Positions 25,312 through 34,397 of a stretch of 64,000 bases of DNA are shown piece by piece. Position 1 is the first letter of the stretch, and every line of letters starts with the position of its first letter. A program made the translations under genes and the position numbers. The DNA comes from Bacteroidota bacterium (lineage in GTDB: Bacteria > Bacteroidota > Bacteroidia > Flavobacteriales > Weeksellaceae), in contig JAFAGO010000013.1 of the NCBI GenBank assembly GCA_023422635.1, forward strand, positions 1 through 64,000, in the 5' to 3' direction. Below the pieces are notes generated by a model. The model was not told where the DNA came from. It worked only from the letters and a program-made list of their open reading frames with translations, and did no database searches.

Positions 25312-26637
25312 ATGAAAAAACCATGGCAACGAGAAAAAGTCGATCACTCACTATCAGAATCTTACGCATCTATCCATATTCCTAAAAATGCAGGTTTTTG
25401 GCGAAAGCTTCTTGCTTTTACAGGACCTGGCTTAATGATAGCGGTTGGATACATGGATCCAGGAAATTGGGCAACCGACATTGCGGGTGGTGCACAATTT
25501 GGGTACACATTGCTTTCGGTTATCCTCATCTCCAACTTATTTGCGATGATTTTGCAACACCTTTCCTTAAAACTAGGAATTGCAACAGAGAGAGATTTGG
25601 CGCAAGCGTGTCGAGATCATTATCCTCCCGTAATTAATTTTATTCTTTGGATTTTCTGCGAAATTGCAATCGCAGCAATGGATCTGGCCGAAGTTCTTGG
25701 CGCAGCAATTGCACTCAACCTCTTGTTTGGCCTACCATTAACTTGGGGAATCGTAATAACGGTTTTTGATGTCCTCATCATTTTGATGTTGCAATCGCGC
25801 GGATTTCGTTGGCTCGAAAGCGTTGTCGGCGGATTAATTTTCATCATTCTTTCTTGCTTTCTCTACGAAGTTATCATATCCAAGCCCGAGTTGGTTCCCA
25901 TGTTGCAAGGTTTAATCCCACAAAAAGAAGTGGTAACAAATCCCACAATGCTTTTTATCGCGATCGGAATTTTAGGAGCAACCGTAATGCCTCACAATTT
26001 ATATCTGCACAGCAGCATTGTACAAACTCGTAACTATGAAAGAACTGAGGAAGGAAAAAAAGAAGCCATAAAATTTGCGACCATCGACAGCACTTTATCT
26101 TTATTTCTTGCATTTTTTATTAATTCAGCAATTTTGATACTGGCAGCAGCAACATTCCATACTTCAGGAAATAAAGATGTGGCTGATATTCACGATGCCT
26201 ACAAAATGCTTACGCCACTTTTGGGAACAAGCTTAGCAAGTATTGTTTTTGGAATTGCACTTTTAGCATCAGGACAAAATTCTACATTAACGGGAACATT
26301 GGCAGGACAAATTGTAATGGAAGGATTTCTTAACATCCGCTTAAAACCTTGGGTAAGAAGATTAATTACAAGGTTAATTGCCGTAATTCCCGCACTCATT
26401 GTAACGATAATGTATGGCGAAAGAGGCACATCAGAGTTACTCATACTCAGTCAAGTTATTTTATCCATGCAGTTAAGTTTTGCAGTGGTTCCTCTTGTTC
26501 TTTTTACAGGCGATAAATTGAAGATGGGCAAATTCGTGAATTCAACTTTAATGAAAGTAATCGCTTGGGCAATTTCCGTGGTTATCGTCATCCTCAATCT
26601 TTATCTGCTTTACCAAACCTTTACAGAACAAATCTAA
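25312..26637 (+). CDS. Nramp family divalent metal transporter
   Basis: 441 residues and about eleven membrane helices. A proton-coupled importer of Mn2+ or Fe2+. The helix 1 metal site is in VGYMDPGNWATDIAGG (DPGN). The helix 6 site is GATVMPHNLYLHS, with the Ala-X-X-Met that binds the metal ion through Met sulfur. Both are canonical, so a true transition-metal transporter is expected. An upstream frame begins with TTG at 25276, but ATG 25312 follows the promoter by 4 nt and starts a normal N-terminus. Confidence 0.93.
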   Translation: MKKPWQREKVDHSLSESYASIHIPKNAGFWRKLLAFTGPGLMIAVGYMDPGNWATDIAGGAQFGYTLLSVILISNLFAMILQHLSLKLGIATERDLAQACRDHYPPVINFILWIFCEIAIAAMDLAEVLGAAIALNLLFGLPLTWGIVITVFDVLIILMLQSRGFRWLESVVGGLIFIILSCFLYEVIISKPELVPMLQGLIPQKEVVTNPTMLFIAIGILGATVMPHNLYLHSSIVQTRNYERTEEGKKEAIKFATIDSTLSLFLAFFINSAILILAAATFHTSGNKDVADIHDAYKMLTPLLGTSLASIVFGIALLASGQNSTLTGTLAGQIVMEGFLNIRLKPWVRRLITRLIAVIPALIVTIMYGERGTSELLILSQVILSMQLSFAVVPLVLFTGDKLKMGKFVNSTLMKVIAWAISVVIVILNLYLLYQTFTEQI

Positions 26638-26765
26638 ATTTTCAGTGTAACCCCAATTGCACTAAAATTTTAGAATCCATCAATAGAAGATGATTCTGCC
26701 TAATTGTCTTAAAAAACAGCTTTGGCAAAAATTTTGAAAATTTACATGCATTAAAACCAAACGAT

Positions 26766-27305
26766 ATGTCAGAAAACAGCGATATTCACGAAGAAGAACT
26801 CAATCTTCAAGAAGAAAACACTGAAAATACTCAGGATAAAAAAGAGGAAAATGTGACAGCCGAAAAATCTTCAGATGAACTTTTGTCAGAAGAAAGAGAC
26901 CGCTACATTCGCCTTTTTGCAGAATTTGAAAATTACAAAAAAAGAACTGCAAAAGAAAAGTTAGACTTTTTTCAATACGCCAATCAGGAAATGATGGTTT
27001 CCATGTTAGCCGTTTTAGACGACTTTGAAAGAGCGCTAAAAGAAATTGCTAAAACCGGAAATGAAGCCGATTTAAAAGGTGTAGAATTAATTTATCAAAA
27101 ATTCAAAAATAAATTGGTAGAAAAAGGCCTCAAAACAATTGAAGTAGAACCTGGAAACGATTTCGATGTTAACCTTCATGAAGCCATTACGCAAATTCCA
27201 GCACCAACAGAAGAGCTTAAAGGTAAAATTGTTGATGTAATTGAAACGGGCTATACGCTGAATGATAAGGTAATCCGTTTTGCGAAAGTGGTAATCGGAA
27301 ACTAA
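26766..27305 (+). CDS. grpE: Nucleotide exchange factor GrpE
   Basis: 179 residues. It releases ADP from DnaK in the Hsp70 cycle. An acidic, disordered N-terminus (about 1-45, rich in Glu/Asn) leads into the long coiled coil (LLSEERDRYIRLFAEFENYKKR, then the FFQYANQEMM segment). A C-terminal beta wing follows, with VEPGNDFDVNLHEAITQIP and the end GYTLNDKVIRFAKVVIG. It is immediately upstream of dnaJ (34-bp gap), the usual pairing in Bacteroidota. dnaK is not in the window. Confidence 0.96.
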   Translation: MSENSDIHEEELNLQEENTENTQDKKEENVTAEKSSDELLSEERDRYIRLFAEFENYKKRTAKEKLDFFQYANQEMMVSMLAVLDDFERALKEIAKTGNEADLKGVELIYQKFKNKLVEKGLKTIEVEPGNDFDVNLHEAITQIPAPTEELKGKIVDVIETGYTLNDKVIRFAKVVIGN

Positions 27306-27339
27306 AAAATCGAAGGAGAATATACTTAGAGAGAAGAAA

Positions 27340-28458
27340 ATGGCAAAAAGAGATTACTATGAAGTTTTGGAAATCACCAAAACTGCAACCGTTGAAGAAA
27401 TAAAAAAAGCATACCGCAAAAAAGCGATTCAGTTTCACCCAGACAAAAACCCTGGAGATAAAGAAGCTGAAGAAAAGTTTAAAGAAGCAGCTGAAGCATA
27501 CGAAGTCCTCAGTGATCAAAACAAAAAAGCACGATACGACCAATTTGGTCATGCAGGTATGAACGGCAGCGGCGGCTTTGGTGGCGGTGGCGGTTTCGGC
27601 GGCGGAATGAGTATGGATGATATATTCTCTCAATTCGGCGATATCTTCGGAGGTGGTTTTGGAGGATTCGGTGGAGGAACCAGAACTCAACAAGTTCGAG
27701 GATCAAACCTTAGAGTTCGTATTAAATTGAACCTTGAGGAAATGGTAAACGGAACGCAAAAAACCATCAAAGTTAAAAAGATGAAACTTGCGCCAGGAAC
27801 CACTTCTAAAACATGTCCTACTTGTAACGGAACCGGCGCTCAAGTTAAAGTAATGAACACCATGTTCGGACAAATGCAAACCCAAACCACGTGTGGTACT
27901 TGCCAAGGAATTGGGAAAGTGGCGGATAAAATTCCAGCAGGTGCAAATGCACAAGGTTTAATTAAAGATGATGAAGAAGTTGTTATTAATATTCCAGCAG
28001 GTGCAAGAGAGGGCATTCAGCTGAACGTTCGCGGAAAAGGAAACGACGCACCTTTCGGCGGTGTTCCGGGAGACCTTTTGGTTGTTGTGGAAGAGGAAGA
28101 AGACAACGCAATTAAACGCGAAGGCGATAATCTTCATCAAGAACTTTACATCTCTTTTGCAGAAGCTGCCTTAGGAACTCAGAAAGAAATTCATACTGTT
28201 GGTGGAAAAGTAAAAATCAAAATCGATGCGGGTACGCAATCTGGAAAAATTTTACGCCTTTCCGGCAAAGGACTTCCAAGTTTGGATAACTATGGTAAAG
28301 GAGATATGTTTATTCATATCAACGTATGGACTCCACAAAATTTAACATCAGAGCAAAAAGAGTTCTTCGAAAAACAAATTACCAATGGCGAAATGCAAGC
28401 TGAACCTTCTGGAAAAGAAAAAACATTTTTCGAAAAAGTAAAAGATCTTTTTAACTAA
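27340..28458 (+). CDS. dnaJ: Chaperone DnaJ with only one zinc centre
   Basis: 372 residues; stimulates DnaK ATPase. The J domain (1-70) has HPD at 33-35. A Gly/Phe-rich linker (about 73-113) follows. In the cysteine-rich region only two CxxCxGxG motifs exist, CPTCNGTG (Cys159, Cys162) and CGTCQGIG (Cys185, Cys188); usual DnaJ has four. Their spacing and the NTMFGQMQT between them match motifs 2 and 3 (zinc centre II), while motifs 1 and 4 are replaced by APGTTSKT and IPAGANAQG. The C-terminal peptide-binding domains (VRGKGNDAPFGGVPGDLLV, KILRLSGKGLP) are intact. It is co-transcribed with grpE. Confidence 0.95.
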   Translation: MAKRDYYEVLEITKTATVEEIKKAYRKKAIQFHPDKNPGDKEAEEKFKEAAEAYEVLSDQNKKARYDQFGHAGMNGSGGFGGGGGFGGGMSMDDIFSQFGDIFGGGFGGFGGGTRTQQVRGSNLRVRIKLNLEEMVNGTQKTIKVKKMKLAPGTTSKTCPTCNGTGAQVKVMNTMFGQMQTQTTCGTCQGIGKVADKIPAGANAQGLIKDDEEVVINIPAGAREGIQLNVRGKGNDAPFGGVPGDLLVVVEEEEDNAIKREGDNLHQELYISFAEAALGTQKEIHTVGGKVKIKIDAGTQSGKILRLSGKGLPSLDNYGKGDMFIHINVWTPQNLTSEQKEFFEKQITNGEMQAEPSGKEKTFFEKVKDLFN

Positions 28459-28464
28459 AATCAT

Positions 28465-28490
28465 AAAGGGAACGATAAGTTCCTTTTTTT
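28465..28490 (+). terminator. Intrinsic terminator of grpE-dnaJ
   Basis: A stem AAAGGGAAC / GTTCCTTTT (one G-T pair), loop GATAA, then T-run. It starts 6 bp after the dnaJ stop. Confidence 0.85.
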
Positions 28491-28559
28491 ATATCCAAAT
28501 TTTAACAAAGTTTTAAATTCTAACGAAGCAATAAAGCTGTTTTCAGAAATTAAAAATCT

Positions 28560-28567
28560 TATCTTTG
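28560..28567 (+). promoter_or_regulatory. Putative -7 element TATCTTTG upstream of the dedA pair
   Basis: A TAnnTTTG match 17 nt before the dedA ATG at 28585. An out-of-frame ATG at 28574, 6 nt after the element, would open an 11-codon reading frame that ends at 28609 inside dedA. Confidence 0.5.
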
Positions 28568-28584
28568 TACTTCATGCTTATTAT

Positions 28585-29226
28585 ATGGAAATTATCCACT
28601 TTATTCTAGAATTTTTAGGAGATCCACTAAAAGTTCTCACCGAAATCATTCGAGATTACGGAATCTACATTTACCTATTCCTTTTCTTTATCATTTTTAT
28701 GGAAACTGGTGTGGTTGTAATGCCTTTATTACCTGGCGATTCGCTATTGTTTGCAGTTGGATTAATTGCAGGAACTACTGGCGAAATTACAATTTACTAC
28801 ATTATTCCACTGCTAATTTTAGCCGCACTTTTAGGCGATAATGTGAATTATTTTATCGGCCGAAAGTTTGGTGATTTTGTTCAATCGAAGGAAAAAATAC
28901 TTTTCCTGAAACGATCGCATATTGAACATACAGAAGAGTATTTTGAAAAAAATGGAGGTAAAACGGTAATTTTAGCCCGCTTTATCCCGATCGTGAGAAC
29001 CATTGCTCCCTTTGTTGCAGGCGCTGGCGAAATGAAATATAAAACTTATATTGTGTACTGTATTTTAGGAGCAGTACTTTGGGTGAGTTCAATTACTTTA
29101 TTAGGTTATTTCCTAGGAAATGTTGAATGGGTAAAACATAACTTCGAAAAAGTCGTTTTATCTATTGTGGTAATCTCTGTATTGCCCATTGTTTTTAAGG
29201 CTTTACAAAAGAAAAAACCAGCATGA
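28585..29226 (+). CDS. DedA family membrane protein (first of tandem pair)
   Basis: 213 residues. It shows the DedA/SNARE-associated pattern: an amphipathic N-terminus, a helix with FMETGVVVMPLLPGDSLLF (the acidic E and the PGD motif) and a later FIPIVRTIAPFVAGAG with the conserved Arg and re-entrant loop residues. Some DedA proteins flip undecaprenyl phosphate or other lipids back across the inner membrane, which fits, but this member is untested. It overlaps the second dedA by 4 bp (ATGA). Confidence 0.9.
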   Translation: MEIIHFILEFLGDPLKVLTEIIRDYGIYIYLFLFFIIFMETGVVVMPLLPGDSLLFAVGLIAGTTGEITIYYIIPLLILAALLGDNVNYFIGRKFGDFVQSKEKILFLKRSHIEHTEEYFEKNGGKTVILARFIPIVRTIAPFVAGAGEMKYKTYIVYCILGAVLWVSSITLLGYFLGNVEWVKHNFEKVVLSIVVISVLPIVFKALQKKKPA

Positions 29227-29891
29227 TAGAATCCGTCTGGAATTTTATAATCGATTTCGTATCAAAACCAGATAAAGTTTTGATTTCACTCATTGCGCAT
29301 TACAACAATTGGGTGTACATCTTCCTGTTCCTGGTCATTTTTGCGGAAACCGGTTTAATTGTGGCTTCTTTTCTAATGCCATTTATTCCAGGCGATGCTT
29401 TAATTTTTTCAATCGGGCTTGTAGCACAAGATGGTTTACTGAACATTTACATCATTATTCCGATGCTTATTTTTGCTGCAATTTTAGGTGATAACGTAAA
29501 TTATTACGTGGGTAGACGATTTGGAGATTACATTATGAATCGAAAAAGCAATCGCTTCATTAAGAAAGAACATCTGTTAAAAGCCAAAGATTTTTTTGAT
29601 GAAAATGGTAAAAAATCGATAGTAATTGCGCGCTTTATTCCAGTAATTCGAACAGTTGTTCCTTTCATTTGTGGCTCCACAAAGTTGCACTATCCTACTT
29701 TTTTATTGTACAGTTTTATTGGTGCATTTCTTTGGGTTGGCGTTATCGGAATGCTTGGCTACAACTTGGGAAGAATAACTTGGGTAAAAGAAAATCTTGA
29801 ATTTATGATTTGGGGAATTGTTTTTGTAGCCAACATTCCATTGATTCGTCAGGTGTTATCTTCTGTTATAAAGAAAAACAAAAAAGCGTAA
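29223..29891 (+). CDS. DedA family membrane protein (second of tandem pair)
   Basis: 222 residues, homologous along its length to the preceding gene. It has VIFAETGLIVASFLMPFIPGDALIF (E and PGD motif), LGDNVNYYVGRRFGDYI, then FIPVIRTVVPFICGS. The ATG overlaps the stop of the first copy, so the two are translationally coupled. The pair probably arose by tandem duplication and may form a heteromer; that is inference. Both copies keep the conserved Glu and Arg. It is convergent with prfB across a shared terminator. Confidence 0.9.
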   Translation: MIESVWNFIIDFVSKPDKVLISLIAHYNNWVYIFLFLVIFAETGLIVASFLMPFIPGDALIFSIGLVAQDGLLNIYIIIPMLIFAAILGDNVNYYVGRRFGDYIMNRKSNRFIKKEHLLKAKDFFDENGKKSIVIARFIPVIRTVVPFICGSTKLHYPTFLLYSFIGAFLWVGVIGMLGYNLGRITWVKENLEFMIWGIVFVANIPLIRQVLSSVIKKNKKA

Positions 29892-29960
29892 ATTCAAAAT
29901 GAATTGTATTCGAAAACAAAAGTAAAAGGATTCTTCAAAATTCCGACTTCTATAAAAAAG

Positions 29961-29997
29961 AAAAAATCCATTTCTGCACATCAGAAACGGATTTTTT
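29961..29997. terminator. Bidirectional terminator between dedA and prfB
   Basis: AAAAAATCC-A-TTTCTG / CAGAAA-C-GGATTTTTT with a 5-nt loop; one internal A/C mismatch, T-runs on both strands. Confidence 0.88.
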
Positions 29998-30014
29998 ATA
30001 TTCTTAAAACTGAT

Positions 30015-31127
30015 CTATAAATCGAAATCATCTTCCGAAACAGCGGTTCCATCACTCATTAAAAACGCTTTTAAAAACGGCGTAATTTCACCATTCATAA
30101 CTCCATCCACATCGGAAGTTTCATAAGCAGAACGCACATCTTTCACCAACTTGTACGGATGCATTACATAATTTCGAATTTGGCTTCCCCACTCGATTTT
30201 CATCTTATTCGCTTCAATTTCATTTCTGGCTTTCATGCGCTCTTCCAGTTCCATTTCGTATAATCTGGACTTTAAAAGCTGCATTGCTTTTTCTTTATTC
30301 TGAAGCTGCGATCTCGATTCGGAGTTTTCAATAATAATTCCAGTTGGTGCGTGTCGAAGTCGAACCGCGGTTTCAACTTTATTTACGTTCTGTCCACCTG
30401 CTCCAGAAGATCGCATGGTTTCAAAAGAAATATCTGCAGGATTAATATTAATCTCAATGGTATCGTCAACCAATGGATACACATATACCGATACAAAAGA
30501 GGTATGTCGTTTTGCATTCGAGTCAAACGGAGAAATCCGCACCAAACGATGAACACCGTTTTCGCCTTTCAAATAACCAAAGGCATATTCGCCATCAATT
30601 TCCAAAGTAACGGTTTTAACACCAGCAACGTCGCCTTCTTGAAAATTAAGTTCCTTTACTTTATAACCACTTTTTTCTGCCCACATGGTGTACATTCTCA
30701 TGAGCATCGACGCCCAATCACAGCTTTCAGTTCCACCTGCTCCAGCTGTAATTTGTAAAACCGCAGAAAGTTCATCGCCCTCATTAGAAAGCATGTTTTT
30801 AAACTCTAAATTTTCAATTTTTTCTACCAATTGAGGATAGGTTTCATCCAACTCTTTTTCAGAATCGACATCTTCTTTAGCAAATTCTAACAAGACTTGA
30901 AGATCTTCAAACTCTGTGTGAATTTCCTCGTAATCTTCTACCCATTTCTTTTTGGAGCGAAGTTGTTTTAGAAAAGTTTCGGCTTCTTTAGGATTATCCC
31001 AAAAACCGGGTGCTGCAGTTTTTTCATCATCGTTAATAATCTCCAGTTTTTTCTTTTCAATCTGAAGGTATTTATGCAAATCTTCAATTCGGGATTGAAG
31101 AGTTTTGATCTGATCGTTTGTAATCAA
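30015..31127 (-). CDS. prfB: Peptide chain release factor 2, no programmed frameshift
   Basis: 370 residues. It recognises UGA and UAA stop codons. The codon-recognition tripeptide SPF is in VRISPFDSN and the catalytic GGQ in SGAGGQNVNKVE. Domain 1 coiled-coil helices (TNDQIKTLQSRIEDLHKYL) open the protein in one continuous frame: no in-frame TGA and shift site near codon 25 as in E. coli, so that autoregulation is absent. The start is ATG at 31127. A TAAATTTG element (31148-31155) lies 20 nt upstream, after the small membrane-protein gene, so prfB may have its own promoter. Confidence 0.96.
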   Translation of the reverse strand: MITNDQIKTLQSRIEDLHKYLQIEKKKLEIINDDEKTAAPGFWDNPKEAETFLKQLRSKKKWVEDYEEIHTEFEDLQVLLEFAKEDVDSEKELDETYPQLVEKIENLEFKNMLSNEGDELSAVLQITAGAGGTESCDWASMLMRMYTMWAEKSGYKVKELNFQEGDVAGVKTVTLEIDGEYAFGYLKGENGVHRLVRISPFDSNAKRHTSFVSVYVYPLVDDTIEININPADISFETMRSSGAGGQNVNKVETAVRLRHAPTGIIIENSESRSQLQNKEKAMQLLKSRLYEMELEERMKARNEIEANKMKIEWGSQIRNYVMHPYKLVKDVRSAYETSDVDGVMNGEITPFLKAFLMSDGTAVSEDDFDL

Positions 31128-31147
31128 AATTAAATTTTTAAGAACAG

Positions 31148-31155
31148 CAAATTTA
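31148..31155 (-). promoter_or_regulatory. Putative -7 element TAAATTTG of prfB
   Basis: A TAnnTTTG match on the minus strand, 20 nt upstream of the prfB ATG and directly after the stop of the 77-residue gene. Confidence 0.4.
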
Positions 31156-31164
31156 CGTTTTTTT

Positions 31165-31398
31165 TTACGAGCGATAACTTAAATATCCATACCCAACAAT
31201 TGCGATAAGCAGTAAAATAGAAAACAAAATCACCAAACTTTTTTGTCCTTTCGCATACGCAATAACCACCAAACCTAAAACACCCACAAGCAGAAGTGCG
31301 AACTTCATTAATGAATCCTTCAAAAAAACAGAAGCTACCACAAACAGAAGAGAAACAAGGCGAAATACCATTTCTCTTTTCAAAATATATTCTTTCAT
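31165..31398 (-). CDS. Small hydrophobic membrane protein upstream of prfB
   Basis: A 77-residue protein with a basic start (KEYILKRE) and about three hydrophobic helices (MVFRLVSLLFVVASVFL, MKFALLLVGVLGLVVIAYA, LVILFSILLLIAIVGYGYL). They are separated by short Lys-containing turns, with the end in YLSYRS. No known domain is recognised. The sequence reads as a real inner-membrane protein, not a chance frame, because the hydrophobic segments are regularly spaced with positive turns. The gap to prfB is 37 bp. Confidence 0.6.
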   Translation of the reverse strand: MKEYILKREMVFRLVSLLFVVASVFLKDSLMKFALLLVGVLGLVVIAYAKGQKSLVILFSILLLIAIVGYGYLSYRS

Positions 31399-31730
31399 AA
31401 ATGTAAATTTTCGAGTTTAATGCTGAAATATCGTAAGGTTTTTCGGATTCTGCAAACAAGATTCTTGTAAATACGAAAATCGTTTCAATACAATTGATGA
31501 TTCAAACTTCTGAAATGTTCACTAACATCATATAAATGTTGCTTTTAAAGTGAAATCTCATCCCAAATTCCTGCATTTACACTTTGTATTATAAAATATA
31601 ATTGACTGAAAAACAAATGTTAATCTACAAACAATGATGTCGCAAATTCCTCTTTCACAATTCTTACAATTTCCGTACTTTTGCTTTCCTAAAAATGCTT
31701 TTTAAACACGCATTTAAAGCCCAAAAAAAT
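31399..31730. other. 332-bp intergenic region between divergent genes
   Basis: No gene or RNA was seen. The region is AT-rich. Near its right end is TACTTTTG (31676-31683), a promoter-like element for alaS. An in-frame ATG at 31695 would extend AlaS by 12 residues, but the ATG at 31731 fits the family better. Confidence 0.5.
31676..31683 (+). promoter_or_regulatory. Putative -7 element TACTTTTG of alaS
   Basis: A TAnnTTTG match 47 nt before the chosen ATG (31731), or 11 nt before the alternative ATG at 31695. Confidence 0.45.
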
Positions 31731-34388
31731 ATGACTTCACAACAGATTCGCCAACAGTTTTTAGACTTTTTCAAAAGTAAAGAACATCTTATTGTTCCTT
31801 CCGCTCCAATCGTATTAAAAGACGATCCTACGCTGATGTTTTCCAACTCTGGAATGACGCAGTTTAAGGATTATTTTCTGGGATACAAAACCCCGAAAGC
31901 GCCGAGAATTGCCGATACACAAAAATGTTTACGCGTTTCTGGAAAGCATAATGATTTGGACGATGTTGGCCGAGATACCTACCACCATACCATGTTTGAG
32001 ATGTTAGGAAACTGGTCTTTCGGAAACTATTTTAAAAAAGAAGCAATTGCCTGGGCTTGGGAATTGCTTACCGAAGTATACGGAATTCCTAAAGAAAATC
32101 TGTACGTTACCGTTTTTGAAGGCGACGATAAAGAAAACTTAGAGCGCGACAGTGAAGCATTTAATTTCTGGAAAGAACATATCGCCGAGGACAGAATTAT
32201 CAATGGAAATAAAAAAGATAATTTCTGGGAAATGGGTGATCAAGGACCATGCGGACCCTGTTCAGAAATTCATGTCGATTTAAGAAGTGAAGAAGAAAAA
32301 GCAAAAATTTCTGGTTTAGAATTGGTGAACAACGACCATCCTCAAGTGGTTGAAATCTGGAACCTTGTATTTATGCAATACAATCGAAAAGCAGATGGAA
32401 CACTGGAAAATCTTCCTTCCAAGCATATTGACACCGGTATGGGATTCGAGCGTTTATGCATGGCTTTACAAGGTAAAGAATCCAATTACGACACAGATGT
32501 TTTTACGCCACTTATTGCCAAAGTGGAAGAACTTTCAGGGAAAAAATATACCGGAATATTAGAAAACGAAAAAGATATTGCAATTCGCGTAGTAGTGGAT
32601 CATATTCGTGCCGTTTCTTTTGCCATTGCCGATGGACAGCTTCCTTCCAACAATGGCGCTGGTTACGTTATTCGTAGAATTTTAAGAAGAGCAATCTCTT
32701 ATGCGTACCGTTTTCTGGATACAAAAGAACCATTCCTTTATCAACTGGTTGCCGTTTTGAAAAAAGAAATGGGCGACTTCTTCCCAGAGTTGGTAAAACA
32801 AGAAAAGTTAGTTACAGAAGTTATTAAAGAAGAAGAAAATTCTTTCCTAAAAACCATTGAACACGGACTGATTCGATTGGATGGAATTATTACCGAAACG
32901 CTTAAAAAAGGAGAAAAAACACTTCCTGGAACTGAAGTTTTCGAATTGTACGATACCTACGGATTCCCTGCCGATTTATCCCGAATTATTGCAGAAGAAA
33001 AGCAATTAACCGTTGATGAAAAAGGGTTTGATGAGGAAATGGAGAAACAAAAACAACGTTCAAAAAAATCGTCAGCACAAAAAGTACACGATTGGGTAAT
33101 TTTGGATGATCAACCGGAAACGTTCGTTGGTTACGACCAAACTTCTTCTGAAACAACGATCACACGTTATCGAAAAATCGAAAATAAAGATGGCGAATTT
33201 TATCAAATCGTACTAAGCAAAACGCCTTTTTATCCTGAAGGTGGTGGACAAATTGGCGACAAAGGATATCTAATCCCAAGCGATGCCGGAAATTTTGACC
33301 CTTCAAAAGCCGATTTATTGAGCGTGCAAAATCACCCTGAAGCTATTGAAGTTTTAGATACCAAAAAAGAAAACAACCTTATTTACTCTTTAATTAAGGA
33401 TCTTCCCAAAAATACGACTGCGGTTTTCTATGCAAAAGTAAACGACAAAGACCGTAAAAATACGCAAGGCAATCACTCTGTTACCCACCTTCTACACGAA
33501 GCTTTACGCGAAGTTTTAGGCACACATGTGGAACAAAAAGGATCGTATGTTGGTCCCGATTATCTTCGATTCGATTTTTCGCATTTTGCAAAAATGACAG
33601 AAGAGGAACTTAAAGAAGTAGAACAAAAAGTAAACGAGAAAATAAAACAAAACATTCCGTTGCAGGAATTTAGAAATATCCCAATCACCGAAGCGTTGGA
33701 AAAAGGCGCAATGGCACTTTTTGGTGAGAAATACGGAGATCAAGTAAGAATGATTCAGTTTGGAAATTCCAAGGAATTGTGCGGCGGAACTCACGTGAAA
33801 TCTACCGGAGAAATTGGTCATTTTAAAATTTCTTCTGAAAACTCTACCGCTGCGGGAATTCGTAGAATTGAAGCCATTTCTGGAGATAAATCGAATGAAT
33901 ATTTTCAGAATTTAGAAAATCAAATTTCTGAGCTTTCTCAATTATTGAAAACAAAAGATATTGCAAAATCGGTAGAAAAACTTGTAGAAGAAAATGCACT
34001 TTTAAAATCCGAAATTGAATCTCTTAAAAAAGAGAAAGCGAAAGGCGAAATTCAAAATTGGAAAAATGATTTTATCGACCAAAATGGTAAAAAACTTTTA
34101 GTGAAGAAAACGTCCCTTGATGCAGCTTCTGTAAAAGATATTGTATTTCAATTGAAGAAAGAAATTCCAAATTCAATCACGGTCATCATTTCTGATGCAA
34201 ACGATAAACCGATGATTACGGTTGGTGTTTCGCAAGATTTAGAAAATCAATATCAAGCGGGCACAATTGTGAAGGATTTGGCAAAAGAAATTCAAGGCGG
34301 CGGCGGCGGAAATCCGGGATTTGCAACCGCAGGAGGTAAAAATCTTGCAGGAATTGACAGCGCATTAAAGAAAGCATCAACATTGTAA
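31731..34388 (+). CDS. alaS: Alanyl-tRNA synthetase
   Basis: 885 residues from ATG 31731 (TSQQIRQQFLDFFKSKEH), the family start. It charges tRNA-Ala and edits mischarged Ser/Gly. The N-terminal class II catalytic core has FSNSGMTQFKDYFLG and the WEMGDQGPCGPCSEIHVD region. The editing domain zinc motifs are HSVTHLLHEALREVLG and CGGTHVKSTGEIG. The C-terminal oligomerisation domain ends GGGGGNPGFATAGGKN. All motifs are present and length is standard. Confidence 0.97.
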   Translation: MTSQQIRQQFLDFFKSKEHLIVPSAPIVLKDDPTLMFSNSGMTQFKDYFLGYKTPKAPRIADTQKCLRVSGKHNDLDDVGRDTYHHTMFEMLGNWSFGNYFKKEAIAWAWELLTEVYGIPKENLYVTVFEGDDKENLERDSEAFNFWKEHIAEDRIINGNKKDNFWEMGDQGPCGPCSEIHVDLRSEEEKAKISGLELVNNDHPQVVEIWNLVFMQYNRKADGTLENLPSKHIDTGMGFERLCMALQGKESNYDTDVFTPLIAKVEELSGKKYTGILENEKDIAIRVVVDHIRAVSFAIADGQLPSNNGAGYVIRRILRRAISYAYRFLDTKEPFLYQLVAVLKKEMGDFFPELVKQEKLVTEVIKEEENSFLKTIEHGLIRLDGIITETLKKGEKTLPGTEVFELYDTYGFPADLSRIIAEEKQLTVDEKGFDEEMEKQKQRSKKSSAQKVHDWVILDDQPETFVGYDQTSSETTITRYRKIENKDGEFYQIVLSKTPFYPEGGGQIGDKGYLIPSDAGNFDPSKADLLSVQNHPEAIEVLDTKKENNLIYSLIKDLPKNTTAVFYAKVNDKDRKNTQGNHSVTHLLHEALREVLGTHVEQKGSYVGPDYLRFDFSHFAKMTEEELKEVEQKVNEKIKQNIPLQEFRNIPITEALEKGAMALFGEKYGDQVRMIQFGNSKELCGGTHVKSTGEIGHFKISSENSTAAGIRRIEAISGDKSNEYFQNLENQISELSQLLKTKDIAKSVEKLVEENALLKSEIESLKKEKAKGEIQNWKNDFIDQNGKKLLVKKTSLDAASVKDIVFQLKKEIPNSITVIISDANDKPMITVGVSQDLENQYQAGTIVKDLAKEIQGGGGGNPGFATAGGKNLAGIDSALKKASTL

Positions 34389-34397
34389 CAACCAGCG

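Noticed and set aside
27560..27700. Glycine-rich repeat within dnaJ as a repeat element
   Set aside because: It is the normal Gly/Phe linker of DnaJ.
28585..29891. The two dedA frames as one gene split by a frameshift
   Set aside because: Each is a full-length DedA protein with its own motifs; the 4-bp overlap is ordinary coupling.
31040..31127. Programmed frameshift in prfB, as in E. coli
   Set aside because: The N-terminal coiled coil is in one continuous frame with no TGA near codon 25.
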